This document shows, one piece after another, positions 8,064 through 16,274 of a stretch of DNA of 64,000 nucleotides (position 1 is the first letter of the stretch; each line of letters opens with the position of its first letter). This DNA comes from Mucilaginibacter sp. OK098. GTDB taxonomy: Bacteria; Bacteroidota; Bacteroidia; Sphingobacteriales; Sphingobacteriaceae. The position numbers and the translations under genes are program-made. The notes under the pieces were generated by a model, which made no database searches, had not been told where the DNA came from, and saw only the letters and a program-made list of their open reading frames with translations. The DNA lies in the NCBI RefSeq assembly GCF_900142915.1, contig NZ_FRCM01000001.1:372001-436000 (forward strand), given 5' to 3'.

Positions 8064-9203
8064 ATGAAATTCGCAACAAAAGCTATACATGCCGGACAAG
8101 AGCCCGATCCTACAACAGGGGCAGTGATGACACCGATTTATCAAACATCAACATACTGGCAGAAATCGCCGGGAGATAATAAAGGTTATGAGTACTCGCG
8201 TGGTACCAACCCAACCCGTAAGGCACTGGAAAACTGTTTGGCAGCGTTGGAAAATGCCCAATTCGGCCTTGCTTTTTCAAGCGGAATGGGAGCTACTGAT
8301 GCGGTGATGAAGCTGCTTAGCCCGGGTGATGAAGTAATTACCGGGAATGATCTTTATGGCGGTTCGTACCGCATGTTTACGAAGATCTTTGCCAATTATG
8401 GGATTAAGTTTCATTTTTTGAATCTTTCTGATCCGGAGATCATCAGGGAATATGCCAATGAAAATACAAAGTTGATCTGGATTGAAACGCCAACTAATCC
8501 AACCATGCAGATTGTTGACATTGCAGCCATTGCAAAGATCAGCAAGGAGAAAAATATCCTGCTTACGGTTGATAATACATTTGCATCGCCATACCTGCAA
8601 AACCCTATTGATTTGGGTGCGGATATTGTAATGCACTCGGTAACCAAATATATTGGTGGCCACAGTGATGTGGTAATGGGCGCTTTGATGCTGAATGATG
8701 AGGAGTTATATAAAAAGCTTTGGTTCATTTACAATGCCTGCGGCGCAACACCAGGCCCAATGGATAGTTTCTTAGTACTGCGTGGTATTAAAACACTGCA
8801 TCTGAGGATGAAAGCACATTGCGAGAATGGCCGTGTAATAGCCGAATTTTTAAAGACGCACCCTAAAGTAGAGAAGATCTACTGGCCGGGCTTTAAAGAT
8901 CATCCAAATCATGATGTTGCCAAAAAACAAATGCGCGATTTTGGGGGAATGATCTCAATAGTGCTTAAAGATGCCGATCTGAAGGAAACTTTCCGCATTG
9001 CATCGTCATTCAAGGTATTTGCACTGGCTGAATCATTGGGCGGTGTTGAATCCCTGATCAATCACCCGGTGAGTATGACGCATGGCTCTATTCCAAAAGA
9101 AGAACGGGAAAAAGTTGGCGTGGTTGATAACCTGTTACGTTTAAGCGTAGGCGTGGAGGATGTTGATGATTTGCTGGAGGACCTCGCTAACGCCCTATCT
9201 TAA
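8064..9203 (+). CDS. metB: Cystathionine gamma-synthase / trans-sulfuration PLP enzyme
   Basis: This 379-residue protein belongs to the Cys/Met-metabolism PLP family. It has YSRGTNPTR, the SSGMGA cofactor-phosphate loop (about 72-77), IETPTNPTMQIVDI, the VDNTFASPYLQNP segment and the PLP lysine Lys195 in SVTKYIGGHSD. The family's cystathionine gamma-synthases join O-acyl-homoserine and cysteine on the way to methionine. Cystathionine gamma-lyases and O-acetylhomoserine sulfhydrylases are close relatives, and sequence alone does not separate them firmly. It is a monocistronic unit flanked by repeats. Confidence 0.85.
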   Translation: MKFATKAIHAGQEPDPTTGAVMTPIYQTSTYWQKSPGDNKGYEYSRGTNPTRKALENCLAALENAQFGLAFSSGMGATDAVMKLLSPGDEVITGNDLYGGSYRMFTKIFANYGIKFHFLNLSDPEIIREYANENTKLIWIETPTNPTMQIVDIAAIAKISKEKNILLTVDNTFASPYLQNPIDLGADIVMHSVTKYIGGHSDVVMGALMLNDEELYKKLWFIYNACGATPGPMDSFLVLRGIKTLHLRMKAHCENGRVIAEFLKTHPKVEKIYWPGFKDHPNHDVAKKQMRDFGGMISIVLKDADLKETFRIASSFKVFALAESLGGVESLINHPVSMTHGSIPKEEREKVGVVDNLLRLSVGVEDVDDLLEDLANALS

Positions 9204-9210
9204 ATAACAT

Positions 9211-9295
9211 GTCATTGCGAGCGCAGCGAGGCAATCGCGAACTATGCAAGGCCGCTCTGTAAAGTTCGCTGTTGCCGCGCTGCGCTCGCAATGAC
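9211..9295. repeat. REP-like element with 33-bp terminal inverted repeats
   Basis: Arms at 9211-9243 and 9263-9295 are reverse complements at 30 of 33 positions and start and end with GTCATTGCGAG/CTCGCAATGAC, the same terminal motif as the element at 2109-2260. It fills the gap after metB. Confidence 0.8.
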
Positions 9296-9312
9296 AAAAT
9301 GTATTAATCTAA

Positions 9313-10104
9313 ATGATTGGCAACATACAAGTATTTCTCGATTCTAAAGTAATTCAGTACAATCGCCCTGAATTTATTCCGAACGACCCTGTTTCTATCC
9401 CACATATGTTCACCCAAAGGCAGGATATTGAAATTATGGGGTTATGGGCTGCCGTATTAGCCTGGGGGCAACGGGTAACTATCATCAATAAGTGTAAAGA
9501 GCTAATCAATCTGATGGATGGTGCACCTTATGATTTCATTATGAATCATGAAGAACTTGACCTGAAAAAGCTTTTGCATTTTAAACACCGGACATTTAAT
9601 GATATCGATACGTTGTATTTTATATCATTTTTTAGGTATCATTACGAAAATAATGAATCGCTGGAATCAGCGTTTTTGCCCCTTGGCCCCCTAAAGGAGG
9701 AGCAGAAAGCAGGTGGGGAGGAACCTATTGAGAAATATTTGAATCACTTCAGAAGTTACTTTTTTTCGCTGCCGGATTTTCCGCATCGTACTAAAAAGCA
9801 TATTTCATCACCATCACAAAAATCGACCTGCAAACGGTTAAATATGTTTTTACGCTGGATGGTGCGGAAGGATAATTGTGGGGTTGATTTCGGCATCTGG
9901 AACCATATCAAACCGTCAGAATTGATAGTTCCCTGCGATTTGCATGTGGATAGGGTAGCCCGCAAGCTAAATCTTATCACCCGTAAACAAACCGACTGGC
10001 AAACTGCGGTTGAGCTTACACAGCGCCTCCGCGAGTTTGATACCGCCGATCCTGTAAAATACGATTTTGCTTTGTTTGGGCTGGGGATAGAGGAAAAGTT
10101 TTGA
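9313..10104 (+). CDS. TIGR02757 (DUF2400) family protein
   Basis: This 263-residue protein matches the Bacteroidota TIGR02757 pattern: YNRPEFIPNDPVSIPHMF at the N-terminus, GLWAAVLAWGQR, HRTFNDIDTLYFISFFRYHY and a C-terminal CDLHVDRVARKLNLI plus YDFALFGLGIEE. The HhH-like final part recalls DNA glycosylase folds, but the function is unknown. The segment GPLKEEQKAGGEEP (about residues 126-139) is encoded by an in-frame CCCCCTAAAGG-type repeat and looks like an insertion that left the reading frame open. Confidence 0.8.
   Translation: MIGNIQVFLDSKVIQYNRPEFIPNDPVSIPHMFTQRQDIEIMGLWAAVLAWGQRVTIINKCKELINLMDGAPYDFIMNHEELDLKKLLHFKHRTFNDIDTLYFISFFRYHYENNESLESAFLPLGPLKEEQKAGGEEPIEKYLNHFRSYFFSLPDFPHRTKKHISSPSQKSTCKRLNMFLRWMVRKDNCGVDFGIWNHIKPSELIVPCDLHVDRVARKLNLITRKQTDWQTAVELTQRLREFDTADPVKYDFALFGLGIEEKF
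9685..9703. repeat. CCCCCTAAAGGAGG palindrome inside a coding region
   Basis: GGCCCCCTAAAGGAGGAGC lies within the TIGR02757 gene and resembles the intergenic palindrome at 7786-7804. It adds a hydrophilic loop to the protein without breaking the frame. Confidence 0.55.
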
Positions 10105-10131
10105 TTTTCCTCTATCCCCGGTTAACCGATA

Positions 10132-10428
10132 CTAATTACTATTATGCTGTATAATGACATTCACGTTTGGGCCTGTTCTGTCCATACGGACTAACTTACC
10201 ATCAGCAAAATAATAGTACATACCGTCATCATCATTAGAAGCCTGGCCCATGAAAGTATAATACTTTTTATAGGTTGCTGAATGTTCTGTTCGCTCAATA
10301 AGGGCAAGGTGGCCTTTGGTGTGCGCTTTGAATTCTGTTTCGGGAGTTCCGATAGCATAATAAATTTGTTTACTGCAGCCCGCAACAATTATAAGAGACA
10401 GCATGCCGGCAAATAATAGTTTTTTCAT
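10132..10428 (-). CDS. Small lipoprotein
   Basis: This 98-residue protein has a lipoprotein signal (MKKLLFAGMLSLIIVAGCS) with lipobox cysteine at residue 18, so it is predicted to be lipid-anchored in the envelope. The rest is a short beta-rich domain (KKYYTFMGQASNDDDGMYYYFADGKLV). I do not recognise a family. It is convergent with the TIGR02757 gene. Confidence 0.7.
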   Translation of the reverse strand: MKKLLFAGMLSLIIVAGCSKQIYYAIGTPETEFKAHTKGHLALIERTEHSATYKKYYTFMGQASNDDDGMYYYFADGKLVRMDRTGPNVNVIIQHNSN

Positions 10429-10813
10429 AAGTATGTGATTAGATCTTTAGTGATAAATAAAGCTTTAGTGCTTTGTTGTTTGACCTGAATCACAGAGAAT
10501 GGTTTATTACCTATTATAGCTTTTGGAAGGAATATCGTGGGAAAATTAACAACTGTTTAGATCTCAGTTAATTAAAATATAACCATGTGTAAACTTTTTT
10601 CAGGACGACACACTTATTCAGCCTAAAATAACAGTATTTAGATATGAAATGCTTTGAAAATCAGTATATTACAATATTGCTGCTAAAAAGGTAAAAAACT
10701 AATGCACTGATTATTAATTAATTACAATGTGTTAAAATGCCAATATTCTGATAATCAACATGTTTCATAGCGTTCCACCCCGGTCTGTATAAAAATGGAA
10801 CGCTTTGGAACGC
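10429..10813. other. 385-bp gene-free AT-rich gap
   Basis: No convincing coding sequence or RNA gene was seen. Near its right end AGCGTTCCA (10769-10777) and TGGAACGCT (10796-10804) form a 9-bp inverted repeat just past the stop codon of the NdpA-like gene, perhaps a weak terminator. The rest may hold the promoter of the lipoprotein gene. Confidence 0.4.
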
Positions 10814-11872
10814 TTACGCTTCTTCCTTAAAATAAACCTTATAATAGTTCATAGCCTTACCATCATCAAATCCCTTTTCAATTAAATCCTTATTGCCGTG
10901 GATATAGATGTGGAAGTTTTTATCCAGTTTTAACACACTTTTATAAACCTTTGCCTGCTTTTTAACGGCATTGTCTGAGATCTCGAAAGTATCAGATATA
11001 GGGCTGTCAAATTCCTGTTCGTATTGACTTTTAAAGGTTTTGAATGATTCGATAGCCTTTGGATTACCGATAACTTCCCCGGTAAACTCATCCATATCAA
11101 AAGTGTCTTTCTCCTTAAAATATTTCATGGAGCGGTTAAGCAGGTCTATTTTATCTGCTTTGCTCATTTCAAATTCGTCATCCAGTTTTTGGGTAACAAA
11201 ATTTTTATAGATGCCAAGGGTATTGCTGGTTTGGTTAAAGCTGTCGTTACGGATCTTTAACTGTAAAAAGTCATCTTTCCAATAAACAGCTGCATCCTGG
11301 CCTGTATTATTTTTATCGATCACTACCACTTTGTAGCCGTTCTCTTTCTCAATATCGAAGATCAACACGCCCTTATCCAATTTGTTTATATTAATGGCAT
11401 TTTCTTCATAATCAACCTGGAAACCACCTTTATCCGGATAAACTTTTAGATAAGTTTCTTTGTTTTCTGATTTGAAGATCCCTATTGCATCCAATAAATT
11501 ACCTTCTATCTGCACTTTATTAAAATACACCACATAAAGCTCACCTCCCTTTATGTTGGGATGGGTTGTTACCTTAAAAAGAAACTTTGCGATCAGCTCG
11601 GATGCTTCGTGAAATTTCTCTTTCTGTTCAAAAATCCTGGTTACAAAATGATGAATTTCATTCAGGTTAAGGTCGCCGCTGCTATGGGTGAGGTGGTAAA
11701 CCTCGTTTGCTTTTTCAAAAGGCTTTAAAAAATACTGCATCAGCAGGTTGGGAATGATCTCATCCTTTAGTTCAAGCGGATTATCAGACAGAGAGTACAT
11801 CTCATTTATTGACGGATTGCCAACATGATGCACAGAAATAGTATTGAGCGAAGCTTCAAAAAAGGTTACCAT
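10814..11872 (-). CDS. NdpA-like nucleoid-associated protein
   Basis: This 352-residue protein resembles the 37-kDa nucleoid-associated protein family (NdpA/YejK). It starts with the conserved N-terminal region (LNTISVHHVGNPSINEMYSLSDNPLEL), then ELYVVYFNKVQIEGNLLDAIGIFKSEN in the middle and an acidic C-terminal part. The E. coli member binds the nucleoid, with unknown biochemical role. It is a single-gene unit and length matches the family. The assignment rests on pattern memory only. Confidence 0.75.
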   Translation of the reverse strand: MVTFFEASLNTISVHHVGNPSINEMYSLSDNPLELKDEIIPNLLMQYFLKPFEKANEVYHLTHSSGDLNLNEIHHFVTRIFEQKEKFHEASELIAKFLFKVTTHPNIKGGELYVVYFNKVQIEGNLLDAIGIFKSENKETYLKVYPDKGGFQVDYEENAININKLDKGVLIFDIEKENGYKVVVIDKNNTGQDAAVYWKDDFLQLKIRNDSFNQTSNTLGIYKNFVTQKLDDEFEMSKADKIDLLNRSMKYFKEKDTFDMDEFTGEVIGNPKAIESFKTFKSQYEQEFDSPISDTFEISDNAVKKQAKVYKSVLKLDKNFHIYIHGNKDLIEKGFDDGKAMNYYKVYFKEEA

Positions 11873-11953
11873 AATGAGGCGAAAGTAGGGATTATTGTGT
11901 TAAAGGTAGCCACTAATATTATGTTAATGTATCCTTAAAATCGATAAAATCCT

Positions 11954-12328
11954 TTAATCCCGGTTCAGTGGCGCCTTTTTCGTAATTCGCCCAACTCTTG
12001 TATCGCCATGCGAAATCATTTCGCAAATTTTAATTGCCGATGTTTCAAAATCTTCAGCTTCGGCAGGTAGCAGCAGCCAGTTGCTTTCCCTTTCGACGCT
12101 GTCCATAAAAAAAGGCTGTAGTTCCGGCACCTCGTTAAAAAGGCCTTCGTGATGCTCCCGTTCTGTTGCTATCCAAATTCCATCCCACTCAGGGCGTTTC
12201 AGACTTTTGGAGAGAATAATCATTAATTTTTTACCCCAATAAACGTAGTGCCAGCCAAACATGTATTTTATTACGATGCTGTCCGGAAGATAATCGAGCA
12301 CAAAATTGTATGGAACCGCCTTTGCCAT
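11954..12328 (-). CDS. TfoX/YjbR-like small protein
   Basis: I place the start at the internal ATG at 12328 (MAKAVPYNFVLDYL), giving about 124 residues. The longer frame to 12358 adds an unlikely Cys-rich leader. The segment YLPDSIVIKYMFGWHYVYWGKKLMIIL resembles the N-terminal domain of TfoX-like proteins, where a MFG motif follows the first helix. The function is unknown. It lies between the nucleoid protein gene and divergent mnmE. Confidence 0.5.
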   Translation of the reverse strand: MAKAVPYNFVLDYLPDSIVIKYMFGWHYVYWGKKLMIILSKSLKRPEWDGIWIATEREHHEGLFNEVPELQPFFMDSVERESNWLLLPAEAEDFETSAIKICEMISHGDTRVGRITKKAPLNRD

Positions 12329-12478
12329 ACAACAAAAATACAGCTTAATATCTTTCACTGCTAATGGGACTGTGGTGTTTATGGCATACAGGCAACAAAA
12401 AACTCCCTTTAAATGCCGAACTTTGCGCCCTGTTCATTCGCTTGCCTCACAGCAAACGATCTAATGACTAATGACACA

Positions 12479-13849
12479 ATGACTAATGACCAAACTATCG
12501 TCGCACTTGCCACCCCGAACGGAACGGGCGCTATTGGTATTATCCGCCTTTCGGGACCGGAAGCCATTACTATAGCTAACAACGTTTTTAAAGGTAAGGA
12601 TTTGACTAAACAGCCATCACATACCATTCATTTTGGGAGTATTGTTGATGGTGATATGATTTTGGATGAAGTTTTGGTTTCATTATTTGTTGGGCCCAGA
12701 TCGTACACCCGCGAAAATGTGGTGGAAATCTCCTGTCATGGTTCTGCTTACATTATTGAATCGATCATCAAACTGCTTATCAAAAAGGGAGCCCGTTCTG
12801 CAAAAGCAGGAGAATTTACTTTAAGGGCATTTTTAAACGGTCAGCTTGACCTGTCGCAAGCAGAGGCTGTGGCTGACCTGATAGCTTCTAATTCAAAAGC
12901 ATCACAGCAGGTAGCTTTAAACCAGCTTAGGGGAGGGTTTAGCAACCAACTGCAGGCATTGCGTGATCAGCTGGTGCAATTTGCCTCGCTTATAGAGCTG
13001 GAACTTGATTTTGCGGAAGAAGATGTTGAATTTGCAAACCGCGATCAGCTTAAAAAACTGATCAATGAAATAAACAGGGTTATCGGCAACCTGATCCATT
13101 CGTTTGAGTTGGGCAATGCCATTAAGCAGGGTGTTAACACAGTTATAGCCGGTAGGCCTAATGCGGGTAAATCAACATTGTTAAACGCATTACTGAATGA
13201 GGAACGCGCCATTGTAAGCCACATCCCCGGCACCACACGCGACACCATTGAAGAAGTGCTGAACATACAGGGCATAAATTTCAGGCTGATAGATACAGCC
13301 GGCATCCGGGAAGCTACAGATGCAATTGAACAAATAGGGGTGCAGCGAACCATGGAAAAGATCAGCCAGTCTGCTTTGTTGATCTATTTGTTTGATGCTG
13401 AACAAATAACTATTGAAGAATTGAAACAAGATCTTGAAAGCTTGCAAAAACCGGGGATCAATATGCTGGTAGTTGCCAATAAATCAGATTTACCGGAACA
13501 ATCCTCCAAACTTTCGGACTTTCGGGCTTCCGGACTTTCGGATTTCCTCTCCATTTCGGCCAAAGAAAAATTGCATATTGACGAGCTGAAAAATAAGATC
13601 TATACTTCTGCCATAAAAGATCAGCTAAGCGGTGATGAAACGCTAGTAACAAACATCCGCCACCTGGAAGCACTGCAGAAAACCGAAGAAGCATTGATAA
13701 TGGTGCTTAACGGTATAGACAGCGTAACGTCCGACTTTTTGTCGATGGATATTAAACAGGCTCTGCATTATTTGGGTGAGATTACAGGAGCTGTTACTAC
13801 CGATGACCTGCTGGAAAATATTTTTAGTAAGTTTTGTATCGGCAAATAA
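12479..13849 (+). CDS. mnmE: tRNA modification GTPase MnmE
   Basis: With the start set at the ATG at 12479 (MTNDQTIVALATPNG) the protein is 456 residues, matching the family; the 22 residues further upstream are not conserved-looking. It has the N-terminal tetrahydrofolate-binding domain, a G domain with P-loop GRPNAGKSTLLN, GTTRDT, DTAGIR and NKSD, and the C-terminal FCIGK with the catalytic cysteine. With MnmG it forms the cmnm5 modification at U34 of tRNAs. The last 18 bases serve as the insertion point of the mobile element that follows, and the coding sequence is intact. Confidence 0.95.
   Translation: MTNDQTIVALATPNGTGAIGIIRLSGPEAITIANNVFKGKDLTKQPSHTIHFGSIVDGDMILDEVLVSLFVGPRSYTRENVVEISCHGSAYIIESIIKLLIKKGARSAKAGEFTLRAFLNGQLDLSQAEAVADLIASNSKASQQVALNQLRGGFSNQLQALRDQLVQFASLIELELDFAEEDVEFANRDQLKKLINEINRVIGNLIHSFELGNAIKQGVNTVIAGRPNAGKSTLLNALLNEERAIVSHIPGTTRDTIEEVLNIQGINFRLIDTAGIREATDAIEQIGVQRTMEKISQSALLIYLFDAEQITIEELKQDLESLQKPGINMLVVANKSDLPEQSSKLSDFRASGLSDFLSISAKEKLHIDELKNKIYTSAIKDQLSGDETLVTNIRHLEALQKTEEALIMVLNGIDSVTSDFLSMDIKQALHYLGEITGAVTTDDLLENIFSKFCIGK
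13832..13849 (+). other. Candidate left attachment site (attL core) at the mnmE 3' end
   Basis: TTTTGTATCGGCAAATAA, the last 18 bases of mnmE, lies immediately before integrase-linked sequence. The mnmE (trmE) 3' end is the known target of other tyrosine-recombinase islands such as SGI1. No matching right copy was found in this window, so the core limits are inferred. Confidence 0.5.
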
Positions 13850-13891
13850 GCCGTCAAAATCAAACAAACTCAACCTTCTTTTAAACAAAGT

Positions 13892-13927
13892 AAACCGCTT
13901 AATTACAGCTAATTATGCGGTTTTTTG
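13892..13927 (+). terminator. Intrinsic terminator after mnmE
   Basis: AACCGC and GCGGTT arms, extended by AATTA/TAATT pairing, are followed by TTTTTTG. The hairpin lies 43 bases past the mnmE stop, inside the element, so mnmE termination is supplied or replaced by the element. Confidence 0.65.
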
Positions 13928-13950
13928 TTTGCGCTCGTTTTTTAATTTTT

Positions 13951-14010
13951 GTTCCCGTTTTGATGTTCCTTGTGCCTCAAAATGTTCCTCAATAGCTGAT
14001 TTGTTCCTTA
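13951..14010 (+). repeat. GTTCC direct repeats, possible integrase arm sites
   Basis: GTTCC occurs at 13951, 13965, 13984 and 14003. The last three are spaced exactly 19 bases, and three of the four read GTTCCT. They lie between the attL core and the first element gene, where arm-type integrase sites usually are. Confidence 0.4.
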
Positions 14011-14045
14011 CGCAAAAATCAGGGCGAAATCATTGCGCTTATTTA

Positions 14046-14085
14046 CACTTAATGTCACTTAACGACACTAATTGATACTTAACCC
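14046..14085 (+). repeat. Four 10-bp iterons (CACTTAAyGw-like)
   Basis: Four successive 10-base units (CACTTAATGT, CACTTAACGA, CACTAATTGA, TACTTAACCC) repeat with one-helical-turn spacing 12-50 bases before the start codon of the HTH gene. They look like an operator or arm-site array. Confidence 0.55.
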
Positions 14086-14096
14086 TGATTTTTAAC

Positions 14097-14666
14097 ATGA
14101 GCTCTAATATCAGAATTACACGGGTATGCCAGTACTGCGGCTCCGAGTTTGAAGCCAAGACAACAGTTACAAAATACTGTAGCGAAGTTTGCGGGAAGCG
14201 CCATTATAAAGCGCGCACACGCGAAGCAAAAGTACAAGTCAGCAATGCTGAGACTAAGGCCGTCCTTGAAAAGCCTTTACAGGAAATTCAATCAAAAGAA
14301 ATACTCACCGTACGTGATGCTGCCAAACTACTAAGTTGTTCGATCAGAACGGTCTATAATTTAATTGATCGCGGAACACTGAACGGGATTAAATTTTCAG
14401 AACGCAAGACCTTGCTCAGGCGGTCAGATATTGATCGCTTTTTTGAGGATGCCGTCATGCCCATCCCTAAAAGACCGGAGAAAGCCTTAAATATTAAGGA
14501 TTGCTATCATATGGGCGAGATCCAATTGAAATTCAATATTTCAGAAAAGGCCCTGTATGATATTATCAAACGCAACAATATTCCCAAAGTTCAACAGGGC
14601 AAATTCGTGTACGCCCCCAAATCTATTATAGACCAGTTGTTAAATCCATTCCCACGTAAATCTTAA
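14097..14666 (+). CDS. Zinc-ribbon and helix-turn-helix element regulator
   Basis: This 189-residue protein has an N-terminal four-cysteine zinc-ribbon (CQYCGSEF at residues 9-16, then YCSEVCGKRHY). A MerR/excisionase-type HTH of the HTH_17 kind follows at about residues 65-115 (LTVRDAAKLLSCSIRTVYNLIDRG), with a second HTH-like segment near 140-180 (KFNISEKALYDIIKRNNIPK). It ends 12 bp before the integrase gene and is surely co-transcribed with it. In Bacteroidota elements such proteins precede the integrase and probably control or assist recombination. The iterons just upstream are a plausible binding site. Confidence 0.75.
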   Translation: MSSNIRITRVCQYCGSEFEAKTTVTKYCSEVCGKRHYKARTREAKVQVSNAETKAVLEKPLQEIQSKEILTVRDAAKLLSCSIRTVYNLIDRGTLNGIKFSERKTLLRRSDIDRFFEDAVMPIPKRPEKALNIKDCYHMGEIQLKFNISEKALYDIIKRNNIPKVQQGKFVYAPKSIIDQLLNPFPRKS

Positions 14667-14678
14667 AATCGTAATATT

Positions 14679-15800
14679 ATGCCAAAAGTAACATTAAGAA
14701 GCAAGCCGATAACCAAGGGTAGGTCGACTTATTATTTAGATCATTATCCACCGCTGATCCATCCGAAAAACGGAAAGACGCAACGCCGGGAATATTTAAA
14801 ACTATACACGTTTGATAGTCCAAAGACAGATGCGGATCGCCTGCACAACAGGGAAACCAAGAAATTACTGGAACACATCCGGGCAACCCGGCAGATCAAT
14901 GTACAGAACCAGGAATTTGGCTTTTTATCCGATGAACAGAAGAACGGCAACTTTGTTGACTTTTACCGTTCCTTCGCCGTCAAGAAATCGGGTTCGAATT
15001 CGGATAACTGGTATATGTCCCTGCGTTACCTGATCAGTTTTTCATCTCATAGCTTGCGCTTTTCTGATCTGACAGAATGGTTTTGTGAGGATTATAAAGA
15101 CTACCTGTTAAGCGGGCCGTCGATCAACCAGCGGGGTAAAAAGATCATCAGCAATACCGCGATGGCCTATTTTGCTAAATTCAGGAGCGTACTAAAAAAA
15201 GCCTATAAGCGCCAGTTACTCAAAACGGATTTGTATGAACTCGTAACACCGATCAAAGAGGAAGAAACTAACCGGGAGTTTTTAACCATCGAGGAATTTC
15301 AGAAACTGGCGGAAACGGAGGCACCGTCTGATCTGTTTAAACGGGCGGCTTTATTTTCAGGTCTTACCGGATTGCGTTTTTCTGATGTGACTGCGCTGAA
15401 GTGGAGTACAGCACGCGGAACTGAAGACAATTACTATCTGCAATTTAAACAGGAAAAAACCAATGGAGCGGAAGTATTGCCGATCTCTAACCAAGCCTAT
15501 GAGTTTTTAGGTCAAAGGGGAGAACCGCAGCAAAAGATCTTTGCCGGATTGACTTATTCGCAGGTTCGGTGGTATCTGGCTAAATGGCTGGTCAAAGGAG
15601 GGATTGATAAGAATATTACATTCCATAGTTTCCGGCATACCTATGCAACTTTGCAGCTAGAGGCAGGCACGGATATTTATACCGTGTCCAAAATGCTCGG
15701 TCATAAGCATGTGAAGACCACGCAACGTTATACCAAGGTCGTTGATAGATTGAAAAAGGATACCACCAAAAGGATCATGCTTAAGCTGCCTAATCAATAA
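14679..15800 (+). CDS. int: Tyrosine recombinase (element integrase)
   Basis: This 373-residue protein has a phage-integrase SAM-like core-binding domain (about 90-190) and a catalytic domain with the family residues in place: Arg233 (GLRFSD), His316 and Arg319 (HSFRHTY), His342 (LGHKH) and nucleophile Tyr351 (TQRYTK). It would integrate and excise the element at the mnmE 3' end, whose last bases lie about 830 bp upstream. The family is the Bacteroidota ICE/IME integrase type. It converges with the excisionase-like gene, overlapping it by 7 bp. Confidence 0.93.
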   Translation: MPKVTLRSKPITKGRSTYYLDHYPPLIHPKNGKTQRREYLKLYTFDSPKTDADRLHNRETKKLLEHIRATRQINVQNQEFGFLSDEQKNGNFVDFYRSFAVKKSGSNSDNWYMSLRYLISFSSHSLRFSDLTEWFCEDYKDYLLSGPSINQRGKKIISNTAMAYFAKFRSVLKKAYKRQLLKTDLYELVTPIKEEETNREFLTIEEFQKLAETEAPSDLFKRAALFSGLTGLRFSDVTALKWSTARGTEDNYYLQFKQEKTNGAEVLPISNQAYEFLGQRGEPQQKIFAGLTYSQVRWYLAKWLVKGGIDKNITFHSFRHTYATLQLEAGTDIYTVSKMLGHKHVKTTQRYTKVVDRLKKDTTKRIMLKLPNQ

Positions 15801-16198
15801 CGATGTGCCCGCCGCTTTGTGGCGGGCATAAACTTACTTGAACTTAAAAACCGTTCAGCCTTAGCACGGATATCTTCGTTGGTTGTCTTACGGGAGCTTT
15901 TGATCCAACCGGTCAATTCCTGTTTGTCGAAGTACAGGCGGCGACCTGTTTTAAAGGCAGGTATCTCGCCCCTGCATACCTTGCTGTAAATGGTCGATTT
16001 GGTTAACCGTAGAAACACGGTGGCTTCGGTGATGTTCAGCATTTTCTCTTCTGCTTTGGTCGGTAGCCTCTCTTCGGTCAGCAATTGTTCTATCCTGGAT
16101 ACTGCTTCGATTAATTGTGCCATCGCAGCGGGTAGCGAATCAAATGTAATTGGTGTTATCTCATTTGCTGAATCTTCCATAGCCTGACTAAAATACAA
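15794..16198 (-). CDS. Excisionase-like helix-turn-helix protein
   Basis: This 134-residue protein (a start at 16180, MEDSANEIT, is equally likely) has a coiled N-terminal helix (AMAQLIEAVSRIEQLLTEE). An HTH_17/Xis domain follows at about 52-100 (LNITEATVFLRLTKSTIYSKVCRGEIPAFKTGRRLYF), with a basic tail. Proteins of this layout are excision or regulatory factors of Bacteroidota mobile elements. The gene is tail-to-tail with the integrase, and a paralogous protein is encoded at 46818-47159. Confidence 0.75.
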   Translation of the reverse strand: MYFSQAMEDSANEITPITFDSLPAAMAQLIEAVSRIEQLLTEERLPTKAEEKMLNITEATVFLRLTKSTIYSKVCRGEIPAFKTGRRLYFDKQELTGWIKSSRKTTNEDIRAKAERFLSSSKFMPATKRRAHRY

Positions 16199-16274
16199 TA
16201 GTGATATATTATATCAGGATAAATTGACAAGTAGTTAATTATGATGGATTAATGCTCTGATAAGGCGTTGGGAA

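Noticed and set aside
12413-12478. Upstream start of mnmE
   Set aside because: The added 22 residues do not resemble the family N-terminus; the ATG at 12479 gives a normal-length protein.
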